Positions 6,623 through 14,268 of a DNA stretch of 20,651 bases are shown in pieces. Origin of the DNA: DATEPR01 sp036503065 (GTDB lineage: Bacteria > Actinomycetota > Actinomycetes > Mycobacteriales > Pseudonocardiaceae). The notes under the pieces were generated by a model. The model was not told the origin of the DNA and ran no database searches. It worked only from the letters and a program-made list of their open reading frames with translations. Made by a program: the position numbers and the translations under genes. The stretch lies in NCBI GenBank assembly GCA_036503065.1, contig DASXXM010000097.1:1-20651 (forward strand), given 5' to 3'. Each line of letters begins with the position of its first letter. Within the stretch, counting starts at the first letter, position 1.

Positions 6623-6799
6623 ATGGGACAGCTCGGTGAACTCTTTCCCGGCGCGAAACTGCGCCGGGACACGCCGGAGGAGTCCGGCACCGGCCAGCGC
6701 TTCGAGCCGGGTCCGCTGGATCTCGACGGTGGCGTGATCCGCCTGCGGCCCCCCGGCCGGCCGGCCGACCCGGAGCCCGACGCCGAACAGGCGCGCTGA
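6623..6799 (+). CDS. Small DUF6191-like protein
   Basis: A 58-aa ORF from ATG 6623 to TGA 6797-6799. It begins MGQLGELFPGAKLRRDTPEE and continues with a segment of the pattern GPLDLDGGVIRLRPP. This ending, where an LD-D-GG/SG segment leads into a short hydrophobic strand and proline, matches my memory of the small actinobacterial DUF6191 family (helical ELF start, then a 'GPIDLdsGvv-IRLP' tail); family membership was not checked by search. The acidic, proline-rich C-terminus looks disordered. It has its own -10 box, and codon use is typical of the host (strong G/C third positions). Function unknown. It is divergent from the threonine synthase-like gene. Confidence 0.6.
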   Translation: MGQLGELFPGAKLRRDTPEESGTGQRFEPGPLDLDGGVIRLRPPGRPADPEPDAEQAR

Positions 6800-6829
6800 C
6801 CACCGCGAGTTGGCCGACACATCAACCAC

Positions 6830-6858
6830 CCGACCAGGCCGAACTCGACTTTGGTCGG
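6830..6858 (+). other. Inverted repeat between the DUF6191-like gene and the kinase gene
   Basis: CCGACCA (6830-6836) and TGGTCGG (6852-6858) are perfect seven-base arms around a 15-base loop. It lies 30 bp after one stop codon and about 38 bp before the next start. No T-run follows, so it may be a weak terminator or an operator. Confidence 0.3.
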
Positions 6859-6895
6859 TATCGCCCCGCCCCGGCCCGCCGTAGCCTTACCGTCC

Positions 6896-8002
6896 GTGAA
6901 CAGCGTGACCGACGGCCCACGACGGCTCGGCATGGGCGTCGTCGTCGGCGCCCTGATCGGCCTCACCGACTGGACACAGCACGGCACCGGCAACCTGTTC
7001 GTCCTGGACATCGCGGTCAGCGCACTCACCATCGCACTGCTACCGGCGCTGCTGCGCCGGCCGGTCCCGACAACCCTCGCGCTCATCGTGCTCGCGTCGG
7101 TCTCCCCGGCCGCCACCCCGCCCGCCGCCGTCGGTGTCCTACAGGTCGCACGGCTGCGGCGGCTCCGGCTGGCCGTGCCGGTGGCCGCGCTCGGCGTCCT
7201 CGCGCACGGCGTACGAGGCATGTGGCGGCCGATCAACGATCTACCGCTGGGTTGGTGGCTCGTGCTGGTCGTGCTCGCCAACGCCGCGCTGGTCGGCTGG
7301 GGCGCCCTGATCGCGTCGCGGCAGGAACGGGCCCGCCGGGACGACGCGGAGCAGGCACGTCGAGTGGCCGAAGCCCGCGCGCTGGAGCGCACCAGGATCG
7401 CCAGGGAGATGCACGACGTGCTGGCCCACCGGCTGTCGCTGTTGGCCACCTACGCAGGCGCCCTGGAATACCGGCCGGACCTGCCCCCGGACCAACTCGC
7501 CAAGGCATCGGCGATCGTGCGGACCAGCGCCCACGACGCGCTCTGCGAACTCCGCGACGTCATCGCCCTGCTACCGAACACCGAACCGGCAGGCGACGAG
7601 ATCGCGGAGCGCCCGCAGCCGGTGCTGGCCGACCTGCCCCGGCTGATCGCCGAGTCCAGGGACACCGGCGCGTGGATCGAACTGCGCAACCAGGTCGCCG
7701 ACCAGGCCGCGCCACCCGCCACCACCGGCCGCACCGTCTACCGCGTGGTGCAGGAGGCCCTCACCAACGCCCGCAAGCACGCCACCGGGCAACCGGTGCT
7801 GATCGACATCGACGGCTCGCCCGGCGCCCGACTGACCATCGAGGTTCGTAACCCGCTGCCGGCGCAGCCAACGGCACCGAGTCGGGGCGGCACCGGTCTC
7901 GTCGGGCTGACCGAACGGGTGCGCCTGGCCGGCGGCCAACTCGACCACCAGGCCACGGTCGGCGAGTTCCGGCTGCGTGCCTGGCTGCCGTGGCCGGCAT
8001 GA
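6896..8002 (+). CDS. NarL-type two-component sensor histidine kinase (orphan)
   Basis: A 368-aa membrane sensor kinase of the HisKA_3 class. About five hydrophobic helices fill residues 10-136 with almost no extracytoplasmic domain, followed by a linker coiled coil (RQERARRDDAEQARRVAEARALE). The phosphoacceptor is His173 in RIAREMHDVLAHRLS, the N box is VVQEALTNARKH with Asn291, and the ATP-lid glycines are GGTGLVGLTERV. It would autophosphorylate and pass phosphate to a LuxR/NarL-type regulator. No response regulator gene adjoins it: upstream is the 58-aa protein, and downstream, five bases beyond its stop, a dehydrogenase gene ends on the other strand. The start is GTG 6896; TAGCCT lies eight bases before it. 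The signal is unknown. Confidence 0.87.
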   Translation: MNSVTDGPRRLGMGVVVGALIGLTDWTQHGTGNLFVLDIAVSALTIALLPALLRRPVPTTLALIVLASVSPAATPPAAVGVLQVARLRRLRLAVPVAALGVLAHGVRGMWRPINDLPLGWWLVLVVLANAALVGWGALIASRQERARRDDAEQARRVAEARALERTRIAREMHDVLAHRLSLLATYAGALEYRPDLPPDQLAKASAIVRTSAHDALCELRDVIALLPNTEPAGDEIAERPQPVLADLPRLIAESRDTGAWIELRNQVADQAAPPATTGRTVYRVVQEALTNARKHATGQPVLIDIDGSPGARLTIEVRNPLPAQPTAPSRGGTGLVGLTERVRLAGGQLDHQATVGEFRLRAWLPWPA

Positions 8003-8007
8003 ACCGG

Positions 8008-9387
8008 TCAGGACTGTCCGATCCAGACCGTCTTCGCGTTGCAGAACTCCCGGATACCCAACGCCGCCAATTCGCGGCCGTAGCCGGATGCCTTGACACC
8101 GCCGAACGGCAGTTCCGGATACGACACCGTCATCCCGTTGATGAACACGCCGCCCGCGTCCAGCTCGTCGGCGAACCGTCGCTGTTCGGCCGCGTCCGAA
8201 GTCCACGCATTCGACGACAGGCCGAACCGGGTGGCATTGGCCAGCGAGATCGCCGCGTCGATGTCCGGCACCTCGTACAGCTGTGCCACCGGCCCGAACA
8301 CCTCCTCGTGATACATCCGCATGTCGTCCCGCAGCTCGGTCAGCACGGTCGGCGGATAGAACCAACCCGGCCGGTCCGGCCGCTGACCACCACACAACAC
8401 CGACGCGCCCTTCTCGACCGCGTCGGCGACCAGTTCCTCCACATCCGCGCGCCCCTGCTCGGTCGCCAGCGGACCGACGTCCGTGCCGTCGGACATCGGA
8501 TCGCCGACGATCAGCGCCGACATCTTGGCGACGAACAGTTCCGCGAACCGGGCCGCGACGTCGGTGTGCACGATGAACCGCTTCGCCGAGATACAGCTCT
8601 GTCCGTTGTTCTGGCACCGCGAGGTCACCGCGACCTCGGCCGCCCGCTCCAGGTCGGCCGACGGCATCACGACGAACGCGTCGCTGCCGCCCAGTTCCAG
8701 CACCGTCTTCTTGATCTCCCGCCCGGCGATCTGCGCGACGGACCGGCCGGCGCCCTCGCTGCCGGTGAGCGTGGCCGCGACGACCCGACGGTCGGACAGC
8801 ACCCGCTCGACGGCACCGGACCCGATCAGCAGCGTCTGGAACGCGCCCTTCGGGAAACCGGCCCGGGCGAACAGTTCCTGCAGGAACAACGCGGTCTGCG
8901 GCACGTTCGACGCGTGCTTGAGCAAACCGACGTTGCCGGCCATCAACGCGGGCGCCGCGAACCGCATGACCTGCCACAACGGGAAGTTCCACGGCATCAC
9001 CGCGAGCACGGCGCCCAGCGGCTGCCAACGCGTGTAGGCAGCCGACGCGGACACCGCGGCCGGCTCGGCCGGCACGTCGGCCAGGAACGACTCGGCGTGC
9101 TCGGCGTAGAAGCGGGCGCCCTTGGCGCACTTGTGCACCTCGGCCACGGCCGAAGTGAGCGTCTTGCCCATCTCCGTGGTCATCAGGCGCGCGATGTCGT
9201 CGGCGTCGTCGTCCAGGATGTCGGCCGCGGCCCGCATCCAGCCGGCTCTGGTGGCGAACGTCGTGGCGCGGAGATCCAGGAACGCCTGGTGTGCTTGATC
9301 GATACAGCGGTCGATCTCCGCGTCGTTCAGTGCCACGAACTCGCGGAGTGTCTCACCGGTCGCCGGATTCACTGTCGCTATCGCCAT
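8008..9387 (-). CDS. gabD1: NAD(P)-dependent succinate-semialdehyde dehydrogenase (GabD1 type)
   Basis: A 459-aa aldehyde dehydrogenase that should oxidise succinate semialdehyde to succinate in GABA breakdown or a 2-oxoglutarate bypass. It resembles mycobacterial GabD1 over its whole length. Visible features are MPWNFPLWQ in the cofactor domain, TGSEGAGRSV, the general base Glu231 in LELGGSD, the nucleophile Cys265 in NNGQSCISAKRF, EEVFGP, and the C-terminal PFGGVKASGYGREL. The ATG start has TAGCCT six bases upstream and no Shine-Dalgarno sequence, so it is probably leaderless. No gabT transaminase is adjacent; the amine oxidase and the permease elsewhere in the window could feed related aldehydes, but they are far away. 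Another short-chain semialdehyde substrate is possible. Confidence 0.88.
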   Translation of the reverse strand: MAIATVNPATGETLREFVALNDAEIDRCIDQAHQAFLDLRATTFATRAGWMRAAADILDDDADDIARLMTTEMGKTLTSAVAEVHKCAKGARFYAEHAESFLADVPAEPAAVSASAAYTRWQPLGAVLAVMPWNFPLWQVMRFAAPALMAGNVGLLKHASNVPQTALFLQELFARAGFPKGAFQTLLIGSGAVERVLSDRRVVAATLTGSEGAGRSVAQIAGREIKKTVLELGGSDAFVVMPSADLERAAEVAVTSRCQNNGQSCISAKRFIVHTDVAARFAELFVAKMSALIVGDPMSDGTDVGPLATEQGRADVEELVADAVEKGASVLCGGQRPDRPGWFYPPTVLTELRDDMRMYHEEVFGPVAQLYEVPDIDAAISLANATRFGLSSNAWTSDAAEQRRFADELDAGGVFINGMTVSYPELPFGGVKASGYGRELAALGIREFCNAKTVWIGQS

Positions 9388-9393
9388 GACGCG

Positions 9394-9399
9394 AGGCTA
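9394..9399 (-). promoter_or_regulatory. -10 box of the gabD1-like gene (leaderless)
   Basis: TAGCCT on the minus strand, six bases (CGCGTC), then ATG at 9387. No clear -35 box is seen. It separates this gene from the fur-like gene upstream on the same strand. Confidence 0.4.
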
Positions 9400-9462
9400 C
9401 CCAGACGTGCCGCGTCCCTACCCACGTGCGGCGACCGCTCCGCGGTGCAACGAGCCGCAGGC

Positions 9463-9927
9463 TCACGCCGATGTGCGCTCGTCGTCGCTGGTCACGCCGC
9501 CGCACTCGGGGCAGCGGCCCCAGAACACGACCTCGGCCTCGTCGATCTGGTAACCGTGTTCGTTCACCGGGGTCAGGCACGGCCGTGCGCCGACCACGCA
9601 GTCGACGTCCTCGGTGCGGCCGCACTCGCGGCACACGAGGTGATGGTGGTTGTCCCCGACGCGCCGCTCGAACCTGGCGGGCGACCCGGGCAGTTCGATG
9701 CGCCGCAGCAGGCCGACCGCCGCGCACACGTTCAGCACGTCGTACACGGCCTGGGTGGACACCGAACCGAGCTGCCGGCGGACCCCGGCCGTGATCGCGT
9801 CCACGGTCGAGTGCGGATGTCGGGTGAGCCACGCCAGCACCGCCCTGCGCGGGTTGGTGACCCGCAGGCCGGCACCACGCAATGCCTCCAACGCGGTGCC
9901 GTCGGTGTCGACCAGCAGCGGTTGCAC
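9463..9927 (-). CDS. Fur family metal- or peroxide-sensing repressor
   Basis: A 154-aa Fur/PerR/FurA-type regulator. The N-terminal winged helix runs to about residue 85, with LRVTNPRRAVLAWLTRHPHSTVDAI and recognition helix VSTQAVYDVLNVC. The dimerisation half holds the metal motif NHHHLVCRECG (His94-96, Cys99, Cys102) and a second CPECG pair (Cys139, Cys142) for structural zinc. The start is GTG 9927, backed by AGAGGA seven bases upstream; the frame stays open to 10080, but those codons cover the promoter and operator. No katG, catalase, zinc or siderophore gene is adjacent, so the regulon is unclear. It resembles FurA/CatR-type peroxide sensors more than Zur, though this is a weak call. A perfect 8-bp inverted repeat at 10001-10021 suggests autoregulation. 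Confidence 0.85.
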   Translation of the reverse strand: MQPLLVDTDGTALEALRGAGLRVTNPRRAVLAWLTRHPHSTVDAITAGVRRQLGSVSTQAVYDVLNVCAAVGLLRRIELPGSPARFERRVGDNHHHLVCRECGRTEDVDCVVGARPCLTPVNEHGYQIDEAEVVFWGRCPECGGVTSDDERTSA

Positions 9928-10000
9928 AAGGTCGTCCTCTCCGTTGTCCGGAAACGAGTCGTCATCGGCTACCCAGGTACCCGGACGCCAAACTTCACAG

Positions 10001-10021
10001 TGAACAATCTGTAATTGTTCA
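10001..10021. promoter_or_regulatory. Candidate Fur-family operator upstream of the fur-like gene
   Basis: TGAACAAT, five bases, ATTGTTCA: perfect eight-base arms in an AT-rich island, 74 bp before the GTG of the fur-like gene. Fur-family proteins bind AT-rich dyads of about 19-21 bp and commonly repress their own genes. The rest of the 228-bp gap (9928-10155) shows no other gene; TATACC (about 10038-10043 on the minus strand) is a possible -10 box. Confidence 0.6.
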
Positions 10022-10155
10022 TCGATTGCGCGTCCGATGGTATAGGCCAATTCGGGTGTTCGTGGGCAGCATTCGGACACGGTGGGTGAGCGTTCAACAA
10101 CGACGCAAATCCCCCGGCGGGAACATTCAGGATGATTGCTGGGTGTCCACTGTGG

Positions 10156-10557
10156 TCAACCGGGCCGGCCGGCCGCCGTCAACGCGTCGGACACCGTCGG
10201 ATGCAGCGGAATGATCCGGTCGAGCGCGGTGATCTGAATTGACCGCAGCACCGCGTGCTGTTTCGCGACCACCGACAGCCCGACCCCGTTGGCGGCACAG
10301 CGACCATGATGATCGACCAGAATGGACAGCCCGGCGGAACTGAGGAACGGCACGTCACTCAGGTCGAGCACGACATGCGAGACGGCATCCGGCACGTCCG
10401 CCGCGTCCGCGAGCGCCTGATCGAACACCGGCGCGGTGAGCGCGTCGATCTCGCCCGCGACCCGGTAGACCACGACCGAACCGTGCTCGGCGCGATCGAC
10501 AAGAAGGCCGTCCGCCTCGACGGTGGGAACGGTCTCTCCGTCCTCCCGCGGTGCCAT
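10156..10557 (-). CDS. STAS domain anti-anti-sigma factor (SpoIIAA/RsbV-like)
   Basis: A 133-aa protein consisting of one STAS domain after a short acidic N-terminal tail. Typical strands are VVVYRVAGEIDALTAP and HVVLDLSDVPFLSSAG, where the serines at 73-74 occupy the phosphorylation region; the residue matching the second serine of the usual DSSG motif is alanine. Such proteins release a sigma factor by binding its anti-sigma kinase when unphosphorylated. The ATG at 10557 has GAGGAGG six bases upstream. It lies 73 bp behind the DHA2 pump gene on the same strand. No RsbW-type kinase or sigma gene is in the window, so its partner lies elsewhere. Confidence 0.87.
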   Translation of the reverse strand: MAPREDGETVPTVEADGLLVDRAEHGSVVVYRVAGEIDALTAPVFDQALADAADVPDAVSHVVLDLSDVPFLSSAGLSILVDHHGRCAANGVGLSVVAKQHAVLRSIQITALDRIIPLHPTVSDALTAAGRPG

Positions 10558-10630
10558 GCGGGGCCTCCTCGACGTCGGCGATGATCCGATCACCGCCAGC
10601 GTAGTGCGCCACCTGAGGAAGCGCGTCAGG

Positions 10631-12091
10631 TCACGCGGTCACGTGCGCGGACGGCGAATCCGTCAGCCTGCGCTCGCGAGTGACCCGCAGGTCGACGATC
10701 GCGATGACCAGCGCCGCCAGAATGAAGCCGACCGTGCAGGCCAACGCCACCGCGACCGCCGCCGGATAGCGGTCGTGGCTCGTCGCGACGTGCCGCAGCA
10801 CCGACGCCAGCACGGCGGTGCCGATCGCGGTCCCGATCCGCTGGCCGGTCTGCAGTGCCCCGCCCGCCGCGCCGCCCATGCCCGCCGGCACGCAGGCCAG
10901 CGTCAGCGTCGTGTTGGGCGAGATCACCGCGCCGCCGCCGACACCGGCCACGAACAGCGGTGCCGCGATGGCCAAGCCGGCATGCTCGCCCCCGGTCAGC
11001 AGCAGGATCACCGCGACGCCGATCAGACTGACGCCGATCAGGCTCAACCCGCCGACCGTCATCCACCGGCCCCACCTGGCGACCAGCCGACCGGCCAGCA
11101 GCGCGCTGATCGACGACCCGATCGCGAACGGCGTCACCGACAGGCCCGACTGCAACGGCGTATAGCCCAGCCCGTTCTGGAAGAACAACGACATCACCAG
11201 GAAGATGCCGCTGAACCCGCAGAAGTAGATCGTGCCCAACGCGAGCCCCGGCGCGAAGCCGGCCGACTGCCGGAACAGCCGCAGGTCCAGCAGCGGCGCG
11301 CCACCACGGTCGATCCGCCGCCACTCCCAGCGCACGAACCAGAACCCGAACCCCGCGCCGAGGACCACGAGCAGCCACAGCAACGGCGTGCCACCGCCCT
11401 GCGACTGCACGATCGGCAGCATCACGCCGAGCACGGCCAGACCCAACAGCGCGATGCCGCCGAAGTCGATCTGTCGGTGCAGCCCGCCGGCCCGCGCCGG
11501 TGCCGCCGGCACCAGCCTGGCGGCCAGGGCCAGCGCAACGATGCCGATCGGGACGTTGACGTAGAACACCCACCGCCAGCCGTCGGCCGCGCCGAACGCG
11601 GTCAGGATCAGCCCGCCGACCACCGGGCCGGCCGCGGTCGAGATGCCGATGGTCGAGCCGAGCGCCCCGAACGCGCGGCCACGCTCCGCGCCCCGGAACA
11701 GGTCCTGGATCAGTCCGGTGTTCTGCGGCGTCAGCATGCCGGCGGCCAGTCCCTGCGTGAGCCGCGCGACGATGAGCAACGCCTCGCTGGGCGCGGCGCC
11801 GGCAGCCGCGCTGGTCAGCACGAACGCGGACAGGGCGATCAGGAACATCCGCCGCCTGCCGAGCAGGTCGCCCAGTCGTCCGCCGGCCACCAGCGCCAGC
11901 CCGAACGTCAGCGCGTAGCCCGACACCACCCACTGGACACCCGCCGACGACGCGTGCAGGCCGTGCTGGATCGACGGCAGCGCCACGTTGACGATGCTCA
12001 CGTCCAGCAACGTCATGAAGCCGGCCGCGAGCGTGACCGCAAGTGCTTTCCAGCGGTTCGGGTCGCGTTCCGCCACGGACTCGGTCGTCAC
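10631..12091 (-). CDS. DHA2 family (EmrB/QacA) 14-TM drug efflux transporter
   Basis: A 486-aa proton-driven multidrug exporter of the DHA2 group. Motif D1 is FMTLLDVSIVNVALPSIQ in helix 1, motif A is GGRLGDLLGRRRMF in loop 2-3, and motif C is GISTAAGPVVGGLIL in helix 5. Fourteen hydrophobic helices fit the length, and the final basic tail (LRVTRERRLTDSPSAHVTA) is cytoplasmic. GTG 12091 is favoured by AGGTGG seven bases upstream; an ATG 14 codons earlier lacks such a site. It is divergent from the small membrane-protein gene at 12265, and no TetR or MarR regulator sits beside it, which is unusual for this pump type. The substrate is unknown. Confidence 0.87.
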   Translation of the reverse strand: MTTESVAERDPNRWKALAVTLAAGFMTLLDVSIVNVALPSIQHGLHASSAGVQWVVSGYALTFGLALVAGGRLGDLLGRRRMFLIALSAFVLTSAAAGAAPSEALLIVARLTQGLAAGMLTPQNTGLIQDLFRGAERGRAFGALGSTIGISTAAGPVVGGLILTAFGAADGWRWVFYVNVPIGIVALALAARLVPAAPARAGGLHRQIDFGGIALLGLAVLGVMLPIVQSQGGGTPLLWLLVVLGAGFGFWFVRWEWRRIDRGGAPLLDLRLFRQSAGFAPGLALGTIYFCGFSGIFLVMSLFFQNGLGYTPLQSGLSVTPFAIGSSISALLAGRLVARWGRWMTVGGLSLIGVSLIGVAVILLLTGGEHAGLAIAAPLFVAGVGGGAVISPNTTLTLACVPAGMGGAAGGALQTGQRIGTAIGTAVLASVLRHVATSHDRYPAAVAVALACTVGFILAALVIAIVDLRVTRERRLTDSPSAHVTA

Positions 12092-12264
12092 CGTGTTGCC
12101 ACCTGACTTCGCCGGCTCGAATACCCACCGCACATGGTCTCAACACGGGCCGCGACCGGACAACTCCGTCGGAAAAATCTTGAAAATCGAGTTTGGCCGG
12201 TCCGCGGGGCGGGTACCAGCAGTAACGACAGTTATCGTCTGCGGATCCACCTGCGGAGGCCGGC

Positions 12265-12741
12265 ATGCCGAGACCTACCTTGCGGCGCATCGTCGAGCGC
12301 GACGACTTACCCCCCGTCCTGCAGCGGGTCGGGACAGCCGGCGTCGGCATGCTGCTGTGGTGGTTCGGCGTCGTCGCGTTCGAGGCTCATGTCCGGTTCT
12401 TCACCACCGCGCAGCCACCGGCACCGAGCCTGGGCGGCAACGGCCTGCTCGCGGCCATCTCCCTGGTGGTCGGCGCCAGCCTGATCGTGTCGGCCATCCG
12501 GGGCGCTGACGCGCCCGCGGTGGTCGCCACCGCGGGCGGCTGGCTGTTCCTGGCGCTGGGATTGGGCAGCCTGTTCGTGTTGCAGACCACCGTCAACCTC
12601 CTGGCCATGACGCTGCCGATCGCGCTGTTGGCCATGGTGACCGGGTTCGTGCTCCTGGCGCTGGGTGTCCGGGTCCGGTCCACGGCACAGCGGTTCTCGA
12701 TGGCCCGTTCCGGCCGTCGCTCGTCCGCCGGCCAGGGCTGA
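12265..12741 (+). CDS. Small four-TM membrane protein (DUF4383-like)
   Basis: A 158-aa integral membrane protein with four hydrophobic helices: about residues 24-42, 58-80, 88-108 and 113-135. The N-terminus (MPRPTLRRIVERDDLPP) and C-terminal tail are basic and cytoplasmic. The pattern of WLFLALGLGSLFVLQTTVNLLAMTLP followed by VTGFVLLALGVR recalls DUF4383 proteins, but the match is loose. GGAGG five bases before the ATG gives a good ribosome binding site, and TATCGT around 12232-12237 may be its -10 box. The gene is divergent from the DHA2 pump with a 173-bp shared control region. Function unknown. Confidence 0.7.
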   Translation: MPRPTLRRIVERDDLPPVLQRVGTAGVGMLLWWFGVVAFEAHVRFFTTAQPPAPSLGGNGLLAAISLVVGASLIVSAIRGADAPAVVATAGGWLFLALGLGSLFVLQTTVNLLAMTLPIALLAMVTGFVLLALGVRVRSTAQRFSMARSGRRSSAGQG

Positions 12742-12778
12742 TAGCGGAGTCCGAGCTCACTATACATCGGACCTATAT

Positions 12779-12845
12779 TTGGCGTTTGCGCTGAACAAGC
12801 CATTGTAAAGGTTTGTAGCGATCCTATCGACCCGATGAATCGATT
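12779..12845 (+). promoter_or_regulatory. AT-rich control region of the alpha-galactosidase gene
   Basis: The 169-bp gap before the gene contains an AT-rich stretch. TTGTAA (12803-12808), 16 bases and TATCGA (12825-12830) could be a promoter. Two dyads follow: CGAT-CCT-ATCG (about 12820-12830) and the eight-base palindrome AATCGATT (12838-12845), either of which could be an operator for a sugar-responsive repressor. Confidence 0.3.
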
Positions 12846-12910
12846 GACCCCTTGCCGGGCGGCGCGCGACAGTGATGCCGGATCGTCGTCCCGGGACGTC
12901 AGGAGTCGTC

Positions 12911-14134
12911 ATGATTCGCTCGTGGGTCGCCATGGCCGCGCTGTCCGTCGCCGCGCTGGCGGCGACCGCGGTGGTCACCGCACCGGCCGCCGTCGCGCTC
13001 GACAACGGTCTGGCGCCGACGCCACCGATGGGCTTCAACGACTGGAACGCCGTGGGATGCGGTGTCAGCGAGACGTTCATCAAGCAGACCGCGGACTTCA
13101 TCCACACCCACCGGATCAACGGCCACACCCTGCAACAGGACGGCTACACCTTCGTCAACATCGACGACTGCTGGGCCCAGCCCACCCGCGACCCGGCGGG
13201 AAATCTCGTGCCCAACCCGGCCAAGTTCCCCGACGGCATCGCCGGCACCGCGACGTACGTGCACGGACTCGGCCTGAAACTGGGCCTCTACAACGACTCC
13301 GGCACGATGACGTGCAGCAGCCACGGCTTCCCCGGCTCGTTCGGCCACGAGGCGGCCGACGCGATGCGGTTCGCCCAGTGGGGCGTCGACTACCTGAAGG
13401 ACGACAACTGCAAACAGGCGTCCGGTCAGGCCACCAGGTCGGCCACGATCGCCCGCTACACCGCCATGCGCGACGGCCTGGCTGCCGCGCAGCGGGCGAC
13501 CGGCCACGCGATCGTGTTCAGCATCTGCCAGAAGGGCGACAACGGGATCAACACGGAGGACTGGTCACCAGGCGTTGGCAACCTGTGGCGCACCACCGGT
13601 GACGTGCATCCGGACTGGGCTCACCTGGATTCGAACATCGACAGGAACATCCCGCTGGCGTCGTTCGCCGGTCCCGGCGCGTGGAACGACCCGGACATGC
13701 TGGAGATCGGCAACAGCGGCCTGTCCACCACGGAGGCGCAGACCCAGTTCAGCATGTGGGCCGAGATGGCAGCACCCATGCTCATCGGCACGAAGCTGGT
13801 CAGCGCAACCAGCACGACCCTGTCCATTCTGGGCAACCCGGACGTGATCGCGATCGACCAGGACACCCTGGGCAGGCAAGGTGCACAGATCAGCTCGAGG
13901 AACGGCCTGCGGGTCCTCGCCAAGCCACTGTCCAACGGCGACGTGGCGGTAGCGTTGTTCAACGAATCGGGCTCGACGGCGACGATCAGCACGACGGCGG
14001 CCGCGATCGGCATCGCGCCGGCGAGCAGCTACCAGCTCACGGACCTGTGGTCCAAGAAGGTCGCGACCACCACCGGCAAGATCAGTGTAGGCGTCCCGTC
14101 CCACGGCACGGTGCTGTTCCGCGTGCACGCCTGA
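12911..14134 (+). CDS. Secreted alpha-galactosidase, glycoside hydrolase family 27
   Basis: A 407-aa exported enzyme that should release terminal alpha-linked galactose from galacto-oligosaccharides or galactomannan. A Sec signal peptide (residues 1 to about 29, ending TAPAAVA) precedes a mature protein opening LDNGLAPTPPMGFNDWNAVGC, the GH27 opening signature. Next come FVNIDDCW, LKLGLYNDSGTMTC, the nucleophile Asp165 in YLKDDNC, the acid/base Asp231 in WRTTGDV, and WNDPDMLEIGN. After the barrel (to about residue 300) lies the usual beta-sandwich domain, ending at the stop; there is no carbohydrate-binding module. AGGAG five bases before the ATG sets the start. The gene stands alone, without sugar transporters nearby. 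Beta-L-arabinopyranosidase activity also occurs in GH27. Confidence 0.92.
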   Translation: MIRSWVAMAALSVAALAATAVVTAPAAVALDNGLAPTPPMGFNDWNAVGCGVSETFIKQTADFIHTHRINGHTLQQDGYTFVNIDDCWAQPTRDPAGNLVPNPAKFPDGIAGTATYVHGLGLKLGLYNDSGTMTCSSHGFPGSFGHEAADAMRFAQWGVDYLKDDNCKQASGQATRSATIARYTAMRDGLAAAQRATGHAIVFSICQKGDNGINTEDWSPGVGNLWRTTGDVHPDWAHLDSNIDRNIPLASFAGPGAWNDPDMLEIGNSGLSTTEAQTQFSMWAEMAAPMLIGTKLVSATSTTLSILGNPDVIAIDQDTLGRQGAQISSRNGLRVLAKPLSNGDVAVALFNESGSTATISTTAAAIGIAPASSYQLTDLWSKKVATTTGKISVGVPSHGTVLFRVHA

Positions 14135-14179
14135 GTGTCCCCCTTTGGAGTGCATTTCCCCGTATCCAACGTTTCTCAC

Positions 14180-14206
14180 GTGTGCCCGGTACGCCCCGGC
14201 GGGTAT
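14180..14206 (+). promoter_or_regulatory. Possible stress-sigma (SigB/SigF-type) promoter of the channel gene
   Basis: GTGT (14180-14183), 17 bases and GGGTAT (14201-14206) resemble the GnnT / GGGTAT promoters used by actinobacterial SigB/SigF-family stress factors, with a spacer one or two bases longer than typical. It lies 62 bp before the GTG of the mechanosensitive channel gene. Confidence 0.35.
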
Positions 14207-14268
14207 CAGTGGCACGAACACGCGTCGGAACAACCACGGCGCGCTCGAAACGGAAGGGGGAGCGGACG

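Noticed and set aside
7571..9130. A 519-codon open frame antisense to the kinase and overlapping gabD1 in another frame
   Set aside because: The translation is Arg/Gly/Ala-rich with no family features; such frames are expected opposite high-GC genes, and it crosses two well-supported genes.
9400..9462. GAGCC-GCA-GGCTC and nearby GC-rich dyads as a terminator after the fur-like gene
   Set aside because: Five-base stem with a three-base loop and no T-run; too weak to call.
7990..10014. A 674-codon plus-strand open frame across gabD1 and fur
   Set aside because: It is a shadow of the minus-strand genes, rich in His, Arg and Gln, with no hydrophobic core or motifs.
10523..12350. Long open frames of 527 and 574 codons over the DHA2 pump on both strands
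   Set aside because: Low-complexity Arg/Asp/Gln composition; the pump frame carries all DHA2 motifs and a ribosome binding site.
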